Positions 5,805 through 11,326 of a DNA stretch of 11,326 nucleotides are shown here, in pieces. Position 1 is the stretch's first letter, and the number at the start of each line of letters is the position of its first letter. The translations under genes and the position numbers were made by a program. The notes beneath the pieces were generated by a model. That model was not told the DNA's origin, did not search any database, and worked only from the letters and a program-made list of their open reading frames with translations. This DNA is from JBBTIS01 sp038059855 (GTDB lineage: Bacteria; Elusimicrobiota; Elusimicrobia; JACQPE01): the NCBI GenBank assembly GCA_964357255.1, contig CAYHKQ010000074.1, positions 1 to 11,326 of the forward strand, in the 5' to 3' direction.

Positions 5805-7205
5805 ATGATGGAGCTTTCAACCGCCCAAATCCTCTCCGGAAAAATCGCCACGGGAACCGCGATCACGGTCAAGGGCTGGGTGCGCTCCCGACGCGACTCC
5901 AAGGCCGGATTTTCATTTATCCACCTTCATGACGGTTCCTGCTTCGCCCCCCTTCAGGTCGTGGCTCCCAACACGCTCTCAAATTACTCAAGCGAAATCT
6001 TAAGACTCACGGCCGGCTGTTCCGTAATCGCCACGGGCGCGCTCGCCCAATCCCCGGGCCAAGGCCAAACCTTTGAGCTTAACGCCGGCAAAATCGAAGT
6101 CGTCGGCTGGGTGGACAATCCCGACACCTATCCTATACAACCCAAACAACACAGCTTTGAATATTTGCGCGAAGTGGCCCACCTGCGGCCCCGCACCAAC
6201 ACCTTTGGCGCCGTAGCCCGCGCGCGCGACAGCATCAGCTGGGCCATTCACCGCTTTTTCCATGAGCATGGATTCCTCTGGATTCATACGCCGATTGTGA
6301 CCGCATCGGACTGCGAAGGCGCCGGAGCCATGTTCCGCGCTTCCACCCTGGACCTGGCCAACCTGCCGCGCACCCCCGAAGGGCGCGTGGACGATTCCAA
6401 AGATTTTTTCGGACGCGCCGCGTATTTGACGGTCTCGGGCCAGCTCAATGTCGAATGTTATTGCCTGGCCCTCTCCAAGGTTTATACCTTCGGCCCCACC
6501 TTCCGCGCGGAGAATTCGACCACTCCGAGGCACCTCGCTGAATTTTGGATGATCGAGCCGGAAATCGCGTTCGCCGATCTCGCGGCTGACGCGGACCTTG
6601 CCGAAAAATTCCTCAAATATATCTTCAAAGCGCTTCTGGAGGAACGCGCCGACGACATGCGTTTTTTCGCGGAGCGCGTTGACAAGGCCTGTATTGAGCG
6701 TCTTGAAAAATTCATTTCAGCCAGCTTTGAACGCATGAATTATGACCAAGCGATCACGGCGCTTGAAAAATCCGGCAAGAATTTTCAATTTCCTGCCCGC
6801 TGGGGCATGGACCTGCAAACCGAACATGAACGCTATCTAACGGAAGAATTCGTGGGCCGGCCTGTGGTTGTAATGAATTACCCCAAAGAAATAAAACCGT
6901 TTTATATGCGCCTCAACGACGACGGCCGCACCGTTGCCGCCATGGACGTCTTAGCTCCCGGAATCGGGGAAATTATCGGCGGCTCCCAGCGCGAAGAACG
7001 CCTGGATGTCCTGGATCGGCGGCTTGAGGAAATAAAACTCGATAAAAACATTTACTGGTGGTATCGGGATTTAAGACGCTACGGATCCGTGCCTCACGCC
7101 GGCTTCGGCCTGGGGCTCGAGCGCACCATCTTATACGCCACCGGTATGGCCAATATCCGCGACGTCATCCCCTTCCCCCGAACCCCCGGCAATGCCGCAT
7201 TTTAA
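5805..7205 (+). CDS. asnS: Asparaginyl-tRNA synthetase
   Basis: This is a class II aminoacyl-tRNA synthetase that charges tRNA-Asn with asparagine. The N-terminal OB-fold anticodon domain includes VKGWVRSRRDSKAGFSFIHL (22-41). The catalytic core has motif 2 FRAENSTTPRHLAEFW (233-248) with the EPE that follows, and motif 3 GFGLGLERTI (433-442). The protein ends in the AsnRS-typical FPRTPGNAAF, where many relatives have PGNAEF. At 466 aa it matches the common length. There are tandem ATG codons at 5805 and 5808; the first is taken because it fits the predicted leaderless start, but the second is possible. It is probably transcribed from its own promoter rather than as part of the upstream amino-sugar pair. 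Confidence 0.95.
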   Translation: MMELSTAQILSGKIATGTAITVKGWVRSRRDSKAGFSFIHLHDGSCFAPLQVVAPNTLSNYSSEILRLTAGCSVIATGALAQSPGQGQTFELNAGKIEVVGWVDNPDTYPIQPKQHSFEYLREVAHLRPRTNTFGAVARARDSISWAIHRFFHEHGFLWIHTPIVTASDCEGAGAMFRASTLDLANLPRTPEGRVDDSKDFFGRAAYLTVSGQLNVECYCLALSKVYTFGPTFRAENSTTPRHLAEFWMIEPEIAFADLAADADLAEKFLKYIFKALLEERADDMRFFAERVDKACIERLEKFISASFERMNYDQAITALEKSGKNFQFPARWGMDLQTEHERYLTEEFVGRPVVVMNYPKEIKPFYMRLNDDGRTVAAMDVLAPGIGEIIGGSQREERLDVLDRRLEEIKLDKNIYWWYRDLRRYGSVPHAGFGLGLERTILYATGMANIRDVIPFPRTPGNAAF

Positions 7206-7212
7206 TATTTTC

Positions 7213-7218
7213 TACAAT
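7213..7218 (+). promoter_or_regulatory. Possible -10 box just upstream of the lipoprotein gene
   Basis: TACAAT matches TATAAT in 5 of 6 positions and ends 6 bp before the ATG at 7225, the same geometry as the -10 box before asnS. No good -35 box is visible 16-18 bp upstream, where the sequence is asnS coding, and there is no Shine-Dalgarno. It may mark a leaderless promoter, or the gene may be read through from asnS, whose stop is 19 bp upstream. Confidence 0.3.
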
Positions 7219-7224
7219 TTAGGC

Positions 7225-8223
7225 ATGAAAAAATATTTTATGTTTGGCATTTGCTTCGCGCTTGCCTCCTGCGCCGGCGACAAGCTCAAAATTCGAGAAA
7301 ACGAAATCGGCGTGCTCAAAGCTGAAAGGGGGAAACTGGATAGCCAAATTAAAAACCGCGATGAACTCATCGCCGCTCTGGAAAACACGCAACAAGACCT
7401 CGGCGGCAAGATTAACGAATTATCCGAAAAACTCAAAGCCACTCAAACCCAGGCTGACTCTTTAACGCAATCCAATAAGGACCTATCGCGTAGCATCGAG
7501 GCCGGCAAGGGAGAGCTCTCGATCAAAATCAAGGAACTTATAACGGCCAAGGACGAGTTAGGCCGCAAGCTGGCCGAGGCTCAAAAAGAAAAAGCCGCCC
7601 TCCAAAACGCAAAGGATAAAGCCATCCGCGACAACGGCGCTTTGCGCGAGCGCAACAAAGCCCTGCAAGCCGAGTTGGCTCCCCTTAATGCCGAGATGTC
7701 GCTTCTCAAAGCCAAGCGTGAACAAGAGCAGGCCTATCGCCAGGAACGCCAAACCCTGATTCACAGCCAAGCGCAAGCGCTCGCCGGTGTCTGCCAAAAA
7801 GAAATGGAGGCGGGACAAATAAAAATCGAAGAGCAAGCCGCTGGTTTTAGTTTAACGATCCAGGGGCCGCTTCTTTTTGAATTCCAGCAAGCCAAGCTCA
7901 TTAAAAACGCCTCGGCGTTTCTCGATCGTCTTGCGTCGGCGCTACGCGACTCCGGATGGAGCGTCCGCGTCGAAGCTCATGCGGACAATTCTCCGTTAAA
8001 ACGAAGCCTGCTGGGGGGGTTCTCCAGCGCCTTGGATTTAACCAACGCCCAGGCCGGGGCCGTGGTCCGCTATCTGCATGAACACGCTGGCCTGGACTCA
8101 AAACTTCTTAGCGCCGCCGCCCTTGGAGACTCAAATCCCGCCGCCTCCAATGACACCCCCGAAGGCCAAGCTTCCAACCGCCGCGTCATCCTGACCGTCG
8201 AGCCGCCCGCCGGCCCTCAATAA
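7225..8223 (+). CDS. Coiled-coil lipoprotein with C-terminal OmpA-like peptidoglycan-binding domain
   Basis: The 332-aa protein begins MKKYFMFGICFALASC, a short signal peptide with lipobox LASC; the lipidated Cys is residue 16. The next residue is Ala, favouring outer-membrane rather than inner-membrane retention under the E. coli rule. Residues about 20-205 are a long charged heptad-type coiled coil rich in Lys, Glu, Ala and Leu. The C-terminal part (about 206-325) is an OmpA/MotB-type domain: QGPLLFEF, NASAFLDRLASAL, VRVEAHADNSP (248-257), LTNAQAGAVVRYL (272-284) and SNDTPEGQASNRRV (308-321), with the Asp and Arg positions that bind meso-DAP peptide. ATG 7225 is chosen because the lipoprotein signal starts there; an upstream ATG at 7192 overlaps asnS and would bury the signal. 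Likely role: tethering the outer membrane to peptidoglycan across a long spacer. Confidence 0.85.
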   Translation: MKKYFMFGICFALASCAGDKLKIRENEIGVLKAERGKLDSQIKNRDELIAALENTQQDLGGKINELSEKLKATQTQADSLTQSNKDLSRSIEAGKGELSIKIKELITAKDELGRKLAEAQKEKAALQNAKDKAIRDNGALRERNKALQAELAPLNAEMSLLKAKREQEQAYRQERQTLIHSQAQALAGVCQKEMEAGQIKIEEQAAGFSLTIQGPLLFEFQQAKLIKNASAFLDRLASALRDSGWSVRVEAHADNSPLKRSLLGGFSSALDLTNAQAGAVVRYLHEHAGLDSKLLSAAALGDSNPAASNDTPEGQASNRRVILTVEPPAGPQ

Positions 8224-8230
8224 TCCAGCC

Positions 8231-8270
8231 CCTCCACTCGGCGGAAGGGACGGCAATAAAAACGTGGAGG
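8231..8270. other. Inverted repeat between two convergent genes, possible weak terminator
   Basis: CCTCCAC (8231-8237) and GTGGAGG (8264-8270) could pair over a 26-nt loop in the 56-bp gap between the convergent lipoprotein and Cys-rich genes. There is no T tract after it on either strand, so an intrinsic-terminator role is doubtful. Confidence 0.2.
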
Positions 8271-8279
8271 CCTCAGCCG

Positions 8280-8498
8280 TTAGGGCGCCTGATGATGGGC
8301 CATGGAACAGCCGCCGTGCTTACTCGAGCATTTTCCCACTTGATAGAGTCCGAAGCCGGCCAGGATCAACAGAATTCCAAAAAAAATGCCGCACAAGAAC
8401 TTCCCGCGTCCCGACGAACAAAACCCCGAGCCACCGGAACAGCACCCCTCCTGGGAACAACATTCCTCTTTTTTATCCGTATTTTTGTCTTCAGCCAT
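8280..8498 (-). CDS. Small Cys-rich single-pass membrane protein, function unknown
   Basis: The predicted 72-aa protein begins MAEDKNTDKKEE. It has a Cys cluster before the membrane segment (ECCSQEGCC, then GFC), one hydrophobic helix at roughly residues 35-55 (FLCGIFFGILLILAGFGLYQ), and a short tail GKCSSKHGGCSMAHHQ. In total it has 8 Cys and 3 His on both sides of the helix. ATG 8498 is preferred over TTG 8504 because AAGGAGGG lies 7 nt upstream of it; the TTG would be only one base from that site. I recognise no family. The paired Cys and His could bind metal, but no established motif such as CxxC-x-H is complete. It is last in the minus-strand block after a MITE, so it may have its own promoter. 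Confidence 0.65.
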   Translation of the reverse strand: MAEDKNTDKKEECCSQEGCCSGGSGFCSSGRGKFLCGIFFGILLILAGFGLYQVGKCSSKHGGCSMAHHQAP

Positions 8499-8505
8499 GT
8501 TCAAT

Positions 8506-8513
8506 CCCTCCTT
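8506..8513 (-). promoter_or_regulatory. Strong Shine-Dalgarno of the Cys-rich membrane protein
   Basis: Read on the minus strand this is AAGGAGGG, 7 nt before ATG 8498. It decides the start and supports this small frame being a real gene. Confidence 0.75.
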
Positions 8514-8549
8514 GATTTTTTAATAATAATCCAAAATTTATACAAAATT

Positions 8550-8655
8550 GTGACTACCCAGGTCCCTCTGCATTCGTCACACCGGCGAAAGCCGGTGTCC
8601 AGACTGTGCGGGAGGACTGGATTCCGGCTTTCGCCGGAATGACCTGGGTAGTTAC
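8550..8655 (+). mobile_element. MITE-like element, copy 3 (106 bp), with 8-bp flanking direct repeat
   Basis: The left end is GTGACTACCCAGGTCC (8550-8565). The right end, read on the other strand, begins GTAACTACCCAGGTC (8641-8655). The flush flanks are ACAAAATT (8542-8549) and AAAAAATT (8656-8663), 7 of 8 identical. The left hairpin arms are ACACCGGC/GCCGGTGT with a GAAA loop; compared with copies 1 and 2 both sides of one base pair changed together. The right hairpin is ATTCCGGC/GCCGGAAT with a TTTC loop. It is shorter than copies 1 and 2 in the centre and lacks the G-rich stretch before the right end. Its right end supplies the stop codon of the GIY-YIG gene. Confidence 0.75.
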
Positions 8656-8960
8656 AAAAAATTAATCAAACCCATCTTCCTGGCGCGGCTCCAGGATTTA
8701 ATTTGCCACTCTCTCCTTTTTGCCGCGCCTAGATCAGCCTGCCGTTCGGTATAAACACAGCGGACCGGCAATTTGCGCCTGGTGTATTTCGAAGCCCTGC
8801 CCTCGTTGTGACTCTTCAGTCGCCGGTCGAGATCATTGGTAATTCCGGTGTAGAGCGTGCCGTCGCCGCATTCTAAGATGTAAACGTAATGTATTTTGGC
8901 CGGCGCGCCGCGCGGACTGCGATTGCCTCTGCGATCAATTTTTGATTTTATGACCGCCAT
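8652..8960 (-). CDS. GIY-YIG domain protein (UvrC-N/URI-type putative nuclease)
   Basis: The predicted 102-aa protein carries the small GIY-YIG nuclease fold: HYVYILECGDGTLYTGITNDLDRRLKSHN (about 24-52). The two motif tyrosines lie in VYI and YTG and the Arg in DLDRRL. KYTRRKLPVRCVYTE (59-73) and AAKRREWQIKSWSRARKMGLI (79-99) follow, including the Glu that binds metal in this family. Small single-domain members are common and mostly uncharacterised. ATG 8960 is the first good start and overlaps the 3' end of the LOG gene by 26 bp, implying coupled expression. The N-terminal 20 residues are basic and atypical, so a later start is possible. The stop TAA (8652-8654) and the last Leu codon's neighbourhood lie at the edge of MITE copy 3, so the original C-terminus may differ slightly. 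Confidence 0.85.
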   Translation of the reverse strand: MAVIKSKIDRRGNRSPRGAPAKIHYVYILECGDGTLYTGITNDLDRRLKSHNEGRASKYTRRKLPVRCVYTERQADLGAAKRREWQIKSWSRARKMGLINFL

Positions 8961-9804
8961 CGAGCAAGCCGCGATCGATCCATAGCTGAACGATATTAAA
9001 AGCCTCCTCCGCCGTGTCCGCAAAAGAAAAAAGCTCGATGTCCTTTGGCGCAATCACGCCCTCCTCGACAAGGAAAGAAAAATCAATCACGCGCTTCCAG
9101 TATTTCGATCCAAATAAAATCACGGGGAAACGCTCGATCTTGCCCGTCTGAATGAGAGTCAATGCCTCAAATAACTCATCCATGGTGCCATAGCCGCCCG
9201 GAAAGGCGACCAAGGCTTTAGCGCGCATTAAAAAATGCATTTTACGAACGGCAAAATAATGAAATTGAAAACACAGCTCTGGTGAAATATAAGAATTGGA
9301 TTCTTGCTCAAAAGGAAGAGTTATATTGAGCCCGACGGACTTTGCCCCGGCCTCCCATGCGCCCCGATTGGCCGCCTCCATAATGCCCGGACCCCCTCCG
9401 GTCACGATCGTAATCCCATGCGAAGCGTAATGCCGGCTCACCAGGGCGGCAAACCGGCGGGCCGCTTCATAGTAGAGCGTCTTCTTGAGCAGGGCCTGGA
9501 GCGAACGTTGGCGCAAGGCCAAATCCCGGTCATGAGGGCGGCGCCGAGTCAGGCGCTTTAACCGCTCGATCATCTTCAAGACTTGCACCCGATCGCAGAT
9601 GCGGGCGCTCCCAAAAACAACGACCGTGGCGGCAACGCCCTCTTTTTCCAGGATCATTTCGGGCTTGAGCAACTCCAACTGAAGGCGTATCGGCCTGAGC
9701 TGTTCGCTCTTGAGAAAAACGGGATCCTCAAACGCCTTTAAATACGAAGACGATTTTGTGATAGCCAAAATACGCCGGCGAATATCTTTTTGGGTCGCGC
9801 TCAT
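8935..9804 (-). CDS. LOG-family Rossmann-fold protein (TIGR00730-like; cytokinin riboside monophosphate phosphoribohydrolase type)
   Basis: LOG proteins hydrolyse the N-glycosidic bond of nucleoside 5'-monophosphates; some bacterial members act on AMP or cytokinin ribotides, others are PpnN-like nucleotidases. The 289-aa protein has the two signature motifs GGGPGIMEAANRG (136-148) and FPGGYGTMDE (201-210), with catalytic Arg and Glu in the usual places (RKMHFLMRA before motif 2). The N-terminal about 55 residues plus a basic helical region (79-115) are longer than in minimal LOG proteins of about 190 aa, resembling the larger bacterial subgroup. ATG 9804 is chosen because AGAGGAG lies 5 nt upstream; the open frame continues to 9984 but without a ribosome site. 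It is first gene of a minus-strand unit with the overlapping GIY-YIG gene. The substrate cannot be told from sequence. Confidence 0.88.
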   Translation of the reverse strand: MSATQKDIRRRILAITKSSSYLKAFEDPVFLKSEQLRPIRLQLELLKPEMILEKEGVAATVVVFGSARICDRVQVLKMIERLKRLTRRRPHDRDLALRQRSLQALLKKTLYYEAARRFAALVSRHYASHGITIVTGGGPGIMEAANRGAWEAGAKSVGLNITLPFEQESNSYISPELCFQFHYFAVRKMHFLMRAKALVAFPGGYGTMDELFEALTLIQTGKIERFPVILFGSKYWKRVIDFSFLVEEGVIAPKDIELFSFADTAEEAFNIVQLWIDRGLLDGGHKIKN

Positions 9805-9809
9805 AAATA

Positions 9810-9816
9810 CTCCTCT
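9810..9816 (-). promoter_or_regulatory. Shine-Dalgarno of the LOG-family gene
   Basis: AGAGGAG on the minus strand, 5 nt before ATG 9804, fixes the start and argues against the 60-codon upstream extension. Confidence 0.7.
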
Positions 9817-9831
9817 TTCGACGCTGGACGG

Positions 9832-9860
9832 CTGTCCAACATAAGCTATTTTTGATACAA
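9832..9860 (+). repeat. Solo end of the second palindromic element family
   Basis: CTGTCCAACATAAGC (9832-9846) is identical to 15 bases of the left end of the element at 11059-11217. Looser similarity continues inward (ATTTTTGATACAA here, ATTTCGGCTACAA there, 10 of 13). No partner inverted end is seen nearby, so it is a relic, a one-ended copy or an end recruited as a regulatory site. It lies 28 bp upstream of the LOG start and also contains half of a small palindrome TGGAC-GGC-TGTCCA-like hairpin (9826-9839). Confidence 0.6.
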
Positions 9861-10048
9861 AACGAACGTGGTGATTTGTTGGTGCAATATAATATATTTT
9901 TCGTAACTCTACTGTGCCGCATATCGCTTTCCAGAACTTCCCCAAACCTTGCGCGAGTCTTAAGACCACCGCCCTTTCCGTCATCGCGCGGCCCTGCCTG
10001 GCCTCGAGATATTCTATATTTCAGATGAAATTCAAAGCGATCGAATCT
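9861..10048. other. Remainder of the LOG/glpX divergent intergenic region
   Basis: No gene is supported here. An AT-rich tract contains TATAAT at 9888-9893 (plus strand) without a convincing -35 box on either strand. A TATATT at 10015-10020 lies 38 bp before the glpX start, also without a clear -35 box. Promoters for LOG and glpX presumably lie here but cannot be fixed by eye. Confidence 0.3.
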
Positions 10049-10054
10049 AGGAGG
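10049..10054 (+). promoter_or_regulatory. Shine-Dalgarno of glpX
   Basis: AGGAGG, 4 nt before ATG 10059. It excludes the in-frame TTG at 10056, which would be only one base away. Confidence 0.7.
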
Positions 10055-10058
10055 ATTG

Positions 10059-11057
10059 ATGAATTTTGTAGATGAATTGTCCGTGCATTTTGTCCGCGTG
10101 GCGGAAGTGGCGGCGATTGCCGCGGCCAAAACAATGGGCCGCGGAGACCGTAAACTGGCCGATCGCAAAGCCGTTGAAGCCATGCGTCAGGAACTCAACA
10201 AAACCGAACTCTCGGGGACCATCGTGATCGGAGAAGGCGAGCGCGACAAGGCCCCCATGCTCTATATCGGCGAAAAAGTCGGGATGCCGGCCAATAAGCG
10301 CTCTTCCTATCCCCGCGTTGATATCGCCGTCGATCCGCTCGAAGGCACCAACCTTTGCGCGACAGGCTCCCCCAACGCCATTGCCGTCATCGCCGCTTCC
10401 GAGCTTGGCGGACTCTTGCACGCGCCGGATATTTATATGGACAAAATCGTCGTCGGTCCGTCCAACAAGGATAATATCGACATCAACGCCCCGGTCGAAG
10501 ATAACTTAAAAGCCATGGCCAAGGGATTAAATCGCGATGTCGAGGATTTGGTGATCGTAGTCCTCGACCGCGAACGGCACCGGGAATTGATCGATAAAAT
10601 CCGCAAAGCAGGCGCTCGAATCAAATTGATCAGCGATGGCGACCTTTGCGCCGGCATCGCCGCGGCATTAAGAGGAACAGGTATCCATGCTTTAATGGGG
10701 GTGGGCGGCGCGCCCGAGGGAGTGCTGACCGCGGCCGCGGTCAAATGCATTAACGGCGGCATCCAAACCAAACTTTTTCCATTTAAAACAGGCGATGATG
10801 ACCGGATCAAAAAAATGGGAATCCGCGGCGGTTTTAAGAAAGTGTACCACGCTGATGACTTGGCCCCAGGCAACAACATCGTGTTCGCGGCTTCCGGCGT
10901 TACCCCTGGCGACCTGCTCAAGGGAGTCCGATTTTTTGGAGGCGGCTATCGCGTCAATTCGATTGTCATGACTTGCACTCCCACAATAAAAACCGCCAAG
11001 TTCATTGAAAACGTCACCATTGACGCGCCGGGAAGGATCCCCGTGAGCCTCTACTAA
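10059..11057 (+). CDS. glpX: Class II fructose-1,6-bisphosphatase
   Basis: GlpX removes the C1 phosphate of fructose-1,6-bisphosphate, giving fructose-6-phosphate, in gluconeogenesis; it is a cytosolic metal-dependent enzyme. The 332-aa length matches E. coli GlpX closely. Signature segments are IGEGERDKAPML (57-68, metal and active-site acids), DPLEGTNLC (92-100), VLDRERH (167-173), ISDGDLCAGIAAA (190-202) and GVGGAPEGV (213-221), with GGYRVNSIVM near the C-terminus. The start ATG is set by a strong AGGAGG. It is monocistronic as far as can be seen: it is divergent from LOG and its TAA is followed after one base by a palindromic element. Because its product feeds fructose-6-phosphate into amino-sugar synthesis, it is metabolically, though not genetically, linked to the RapZ-type module. 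Confidence 0.95.
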   Translation: MNFVDELSVHFVRVAEVAAIAAAKTMGRGDRKLADRKAVEAMRQELNKTELSGTIVIGEGERDKAPMLYIGEKVGMPANKRSSYPRVDIAVDPLEGTNLCATGSPNAIAVIAASELGGLLHAPDIYMDKIVVGPSNKDNIDINAPVEDNLKAMAKGLNRDVEDLVIVVLDRERHRELIDKIRKAGARIKLISDGDLCAGIAAALRGTGIHALMGVGGAPEGVLTAAAVKCINGGIQTKLFPFKTGDDDRIKKMGIRGGFKKVYHADDLAPGNNIVFAASGVTPGDLLKGVRFFGGGYRVNSIVMTCTPTIKTAKFIENVTIDAPGRIPVSLY

Positions 11058-11058
11058 T

Positions 11059-11217
11059 AGCCTGTCCAACATAAGCATTTCGGCTACAATTTCGACTTTC
11101 GGCCTGCGCCTTTGCCAAATTTGCCTTACATGCTCCGTCGAGTATGCTCGGCAAATTTGGCTTCGGCTCGGCACGAAATCCGAAATTTCGCCAAGAAAGC
11201 CTTATGTTGGACAGGCT
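11059..11217 (+). mobile_element. 159-bp palindromic element with perfect 17-bp terminal inverted repeats
   Basis: The ends AGCCTGTCCAACATAAG (11059-11075) and CTTATGTTGGACAGGCT (11201-11217) are perfect inverted repeats. A nested perfect pair, GCCAAATTTGCC (11114-11125) and GGCAAATTTGGC (11150-11161), brackets a 24-nt centre. The arms between are imperfectly complementary and rich in CGAAATTTCG-like words. There is no coding capacity, so it is MITE-like or a REP/BIME-type sequence. It starts one base after the glpX stop and may serve as its transcript end, although no T tract follows. No clear target duplication is visible. Confidence 0.7.
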
Positions 11218-11326
11218 CCTAGATTTTCCCCCTGCCCCGATAAGCGCGACTCAATCCGCCGGCAATTCCGGTTAAGGACCCGTCCACAAATAACCTATAC
11301 AGATTGCGCCCAGATTTTGGTCAGAT
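11218..11326. other. Right-edge segment without a supported gene
   Basis: 109 bp with no recognisable gene, RNA or repeat. A short minus-strand frame enters from the right edge and ends at a TAA after about 17 codons (residues ending CIGYLWTGP). It could be the C-terminus of a gene beyond the edge but is too short to judge. Confidence 0.25.

Noticed and set aside
9886..9893. TATAAT as a definite promoter
   Set aside because: The box is perfect but no -35 or extended -10 element is positioned correctly on either strand, so only a weak mention is justified.
9805..9984. 60-codon N-terminal extension of LOG
   Set aside because: It has no ribosome site, includes the solo repeat end, and lacks similarity to LOG proteins, while ATG 9804 has a good AGAGGAG.
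10047..10421. Minus-strand open frame opposite the start of glpX
   Set aside because: It is antisense to the conserved GEGERDKAP and DPLEGTN regions and has no ribosome site or domain.

Overview
This window looks like chromosomal DNA from a diderm (Gram-negative-type) bacterium of moderately high GC. An outer-membrane-type lipoprotein with an OmpA-like peptidoglycan-binding domain and an apparent amino-sugar/UDP-MurNAc recycling pair support this. I cannot name the phylum from sequence alone. The mix of endonuclease Q, an APH-RapZ fusion and dense small palindromic repeats suggests an uncultured lineage (an Elusimicrobiota-like or other candidate-phylum genome is possible, but this is a weak guess).

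Layout. The left edge (1-356) holds the 3' end of an unrecognised gene whose last codons are encoded by half of a repeat element. A 127-bp MITE-like element follows (397-523). Next is a two-gene plus-strand DNA-repair cassette: an endonuclease Q (EndoQ/TIGR00375) homologue (582-1862), whose only usable start codon is ATA or ATT, and a short UvrD/PcrA-type helicase (1873-3429). A second MITE (3455-3581) separates these from an amino-sugar module: an APH/AmgK-type kinase fused to a RapZ C-terminal domain (3594-5021), overlapping by ATGA a MurU-type sugar-1-phosphate nucleotidyltransferase (5018-5767). Asparaginyl-tRNA synthetase (5805-7205) follows from its own, probably leaderless, promoter. 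After it comes a coiled-coil/OmpA-like lipoprotein (7225-8223).

The minus-strand block, in transcription order, is a LOG-family Rossmann protein (9804-8935), an overlapping GIY-YIG protein (8960-8652), a third MITE (8655-8550) and a small Cys-rich membrane protein (8498-8280), which is convergent with the lipoprotein gene. Divergent from LOG is class II fructose-1,6-bisphosphatase glpX (10059-11057). It is followed after one base by a 159-bp palindromic element with 17-bp perfect terminal inverted repeats. One end of that second family also occurs alone upstream of LOG.

The most informative non-genic structure is the first repeat family. Three complete copies have ends related to GTAACTACCCAGGTCC and are flanked flush by 8-bp direct repeats, one perfect and two 7/8. 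They are therefore transposed non-autonomous elements; GTAA ends plus 8-bp duplications point to IS66-family mobilisation. Inside each copy are two inverted hairpins with GAAA-type loops and compensatory base changes. These elements supply the stop codon of the GIY-YIG gene, sit within 60 bp of two gene starts, and a half copy rewrites the C-terminus of the partial gene.

Functionally the genes are mostly housekeeping-like (translation, gluconeogenesis, envelope). The two less ordinary units are the EndoQ-helicase pair, both ending in sliding-clamp-motif-like tails, and the kinase-RapZ/nucleotidyltransferase pair.
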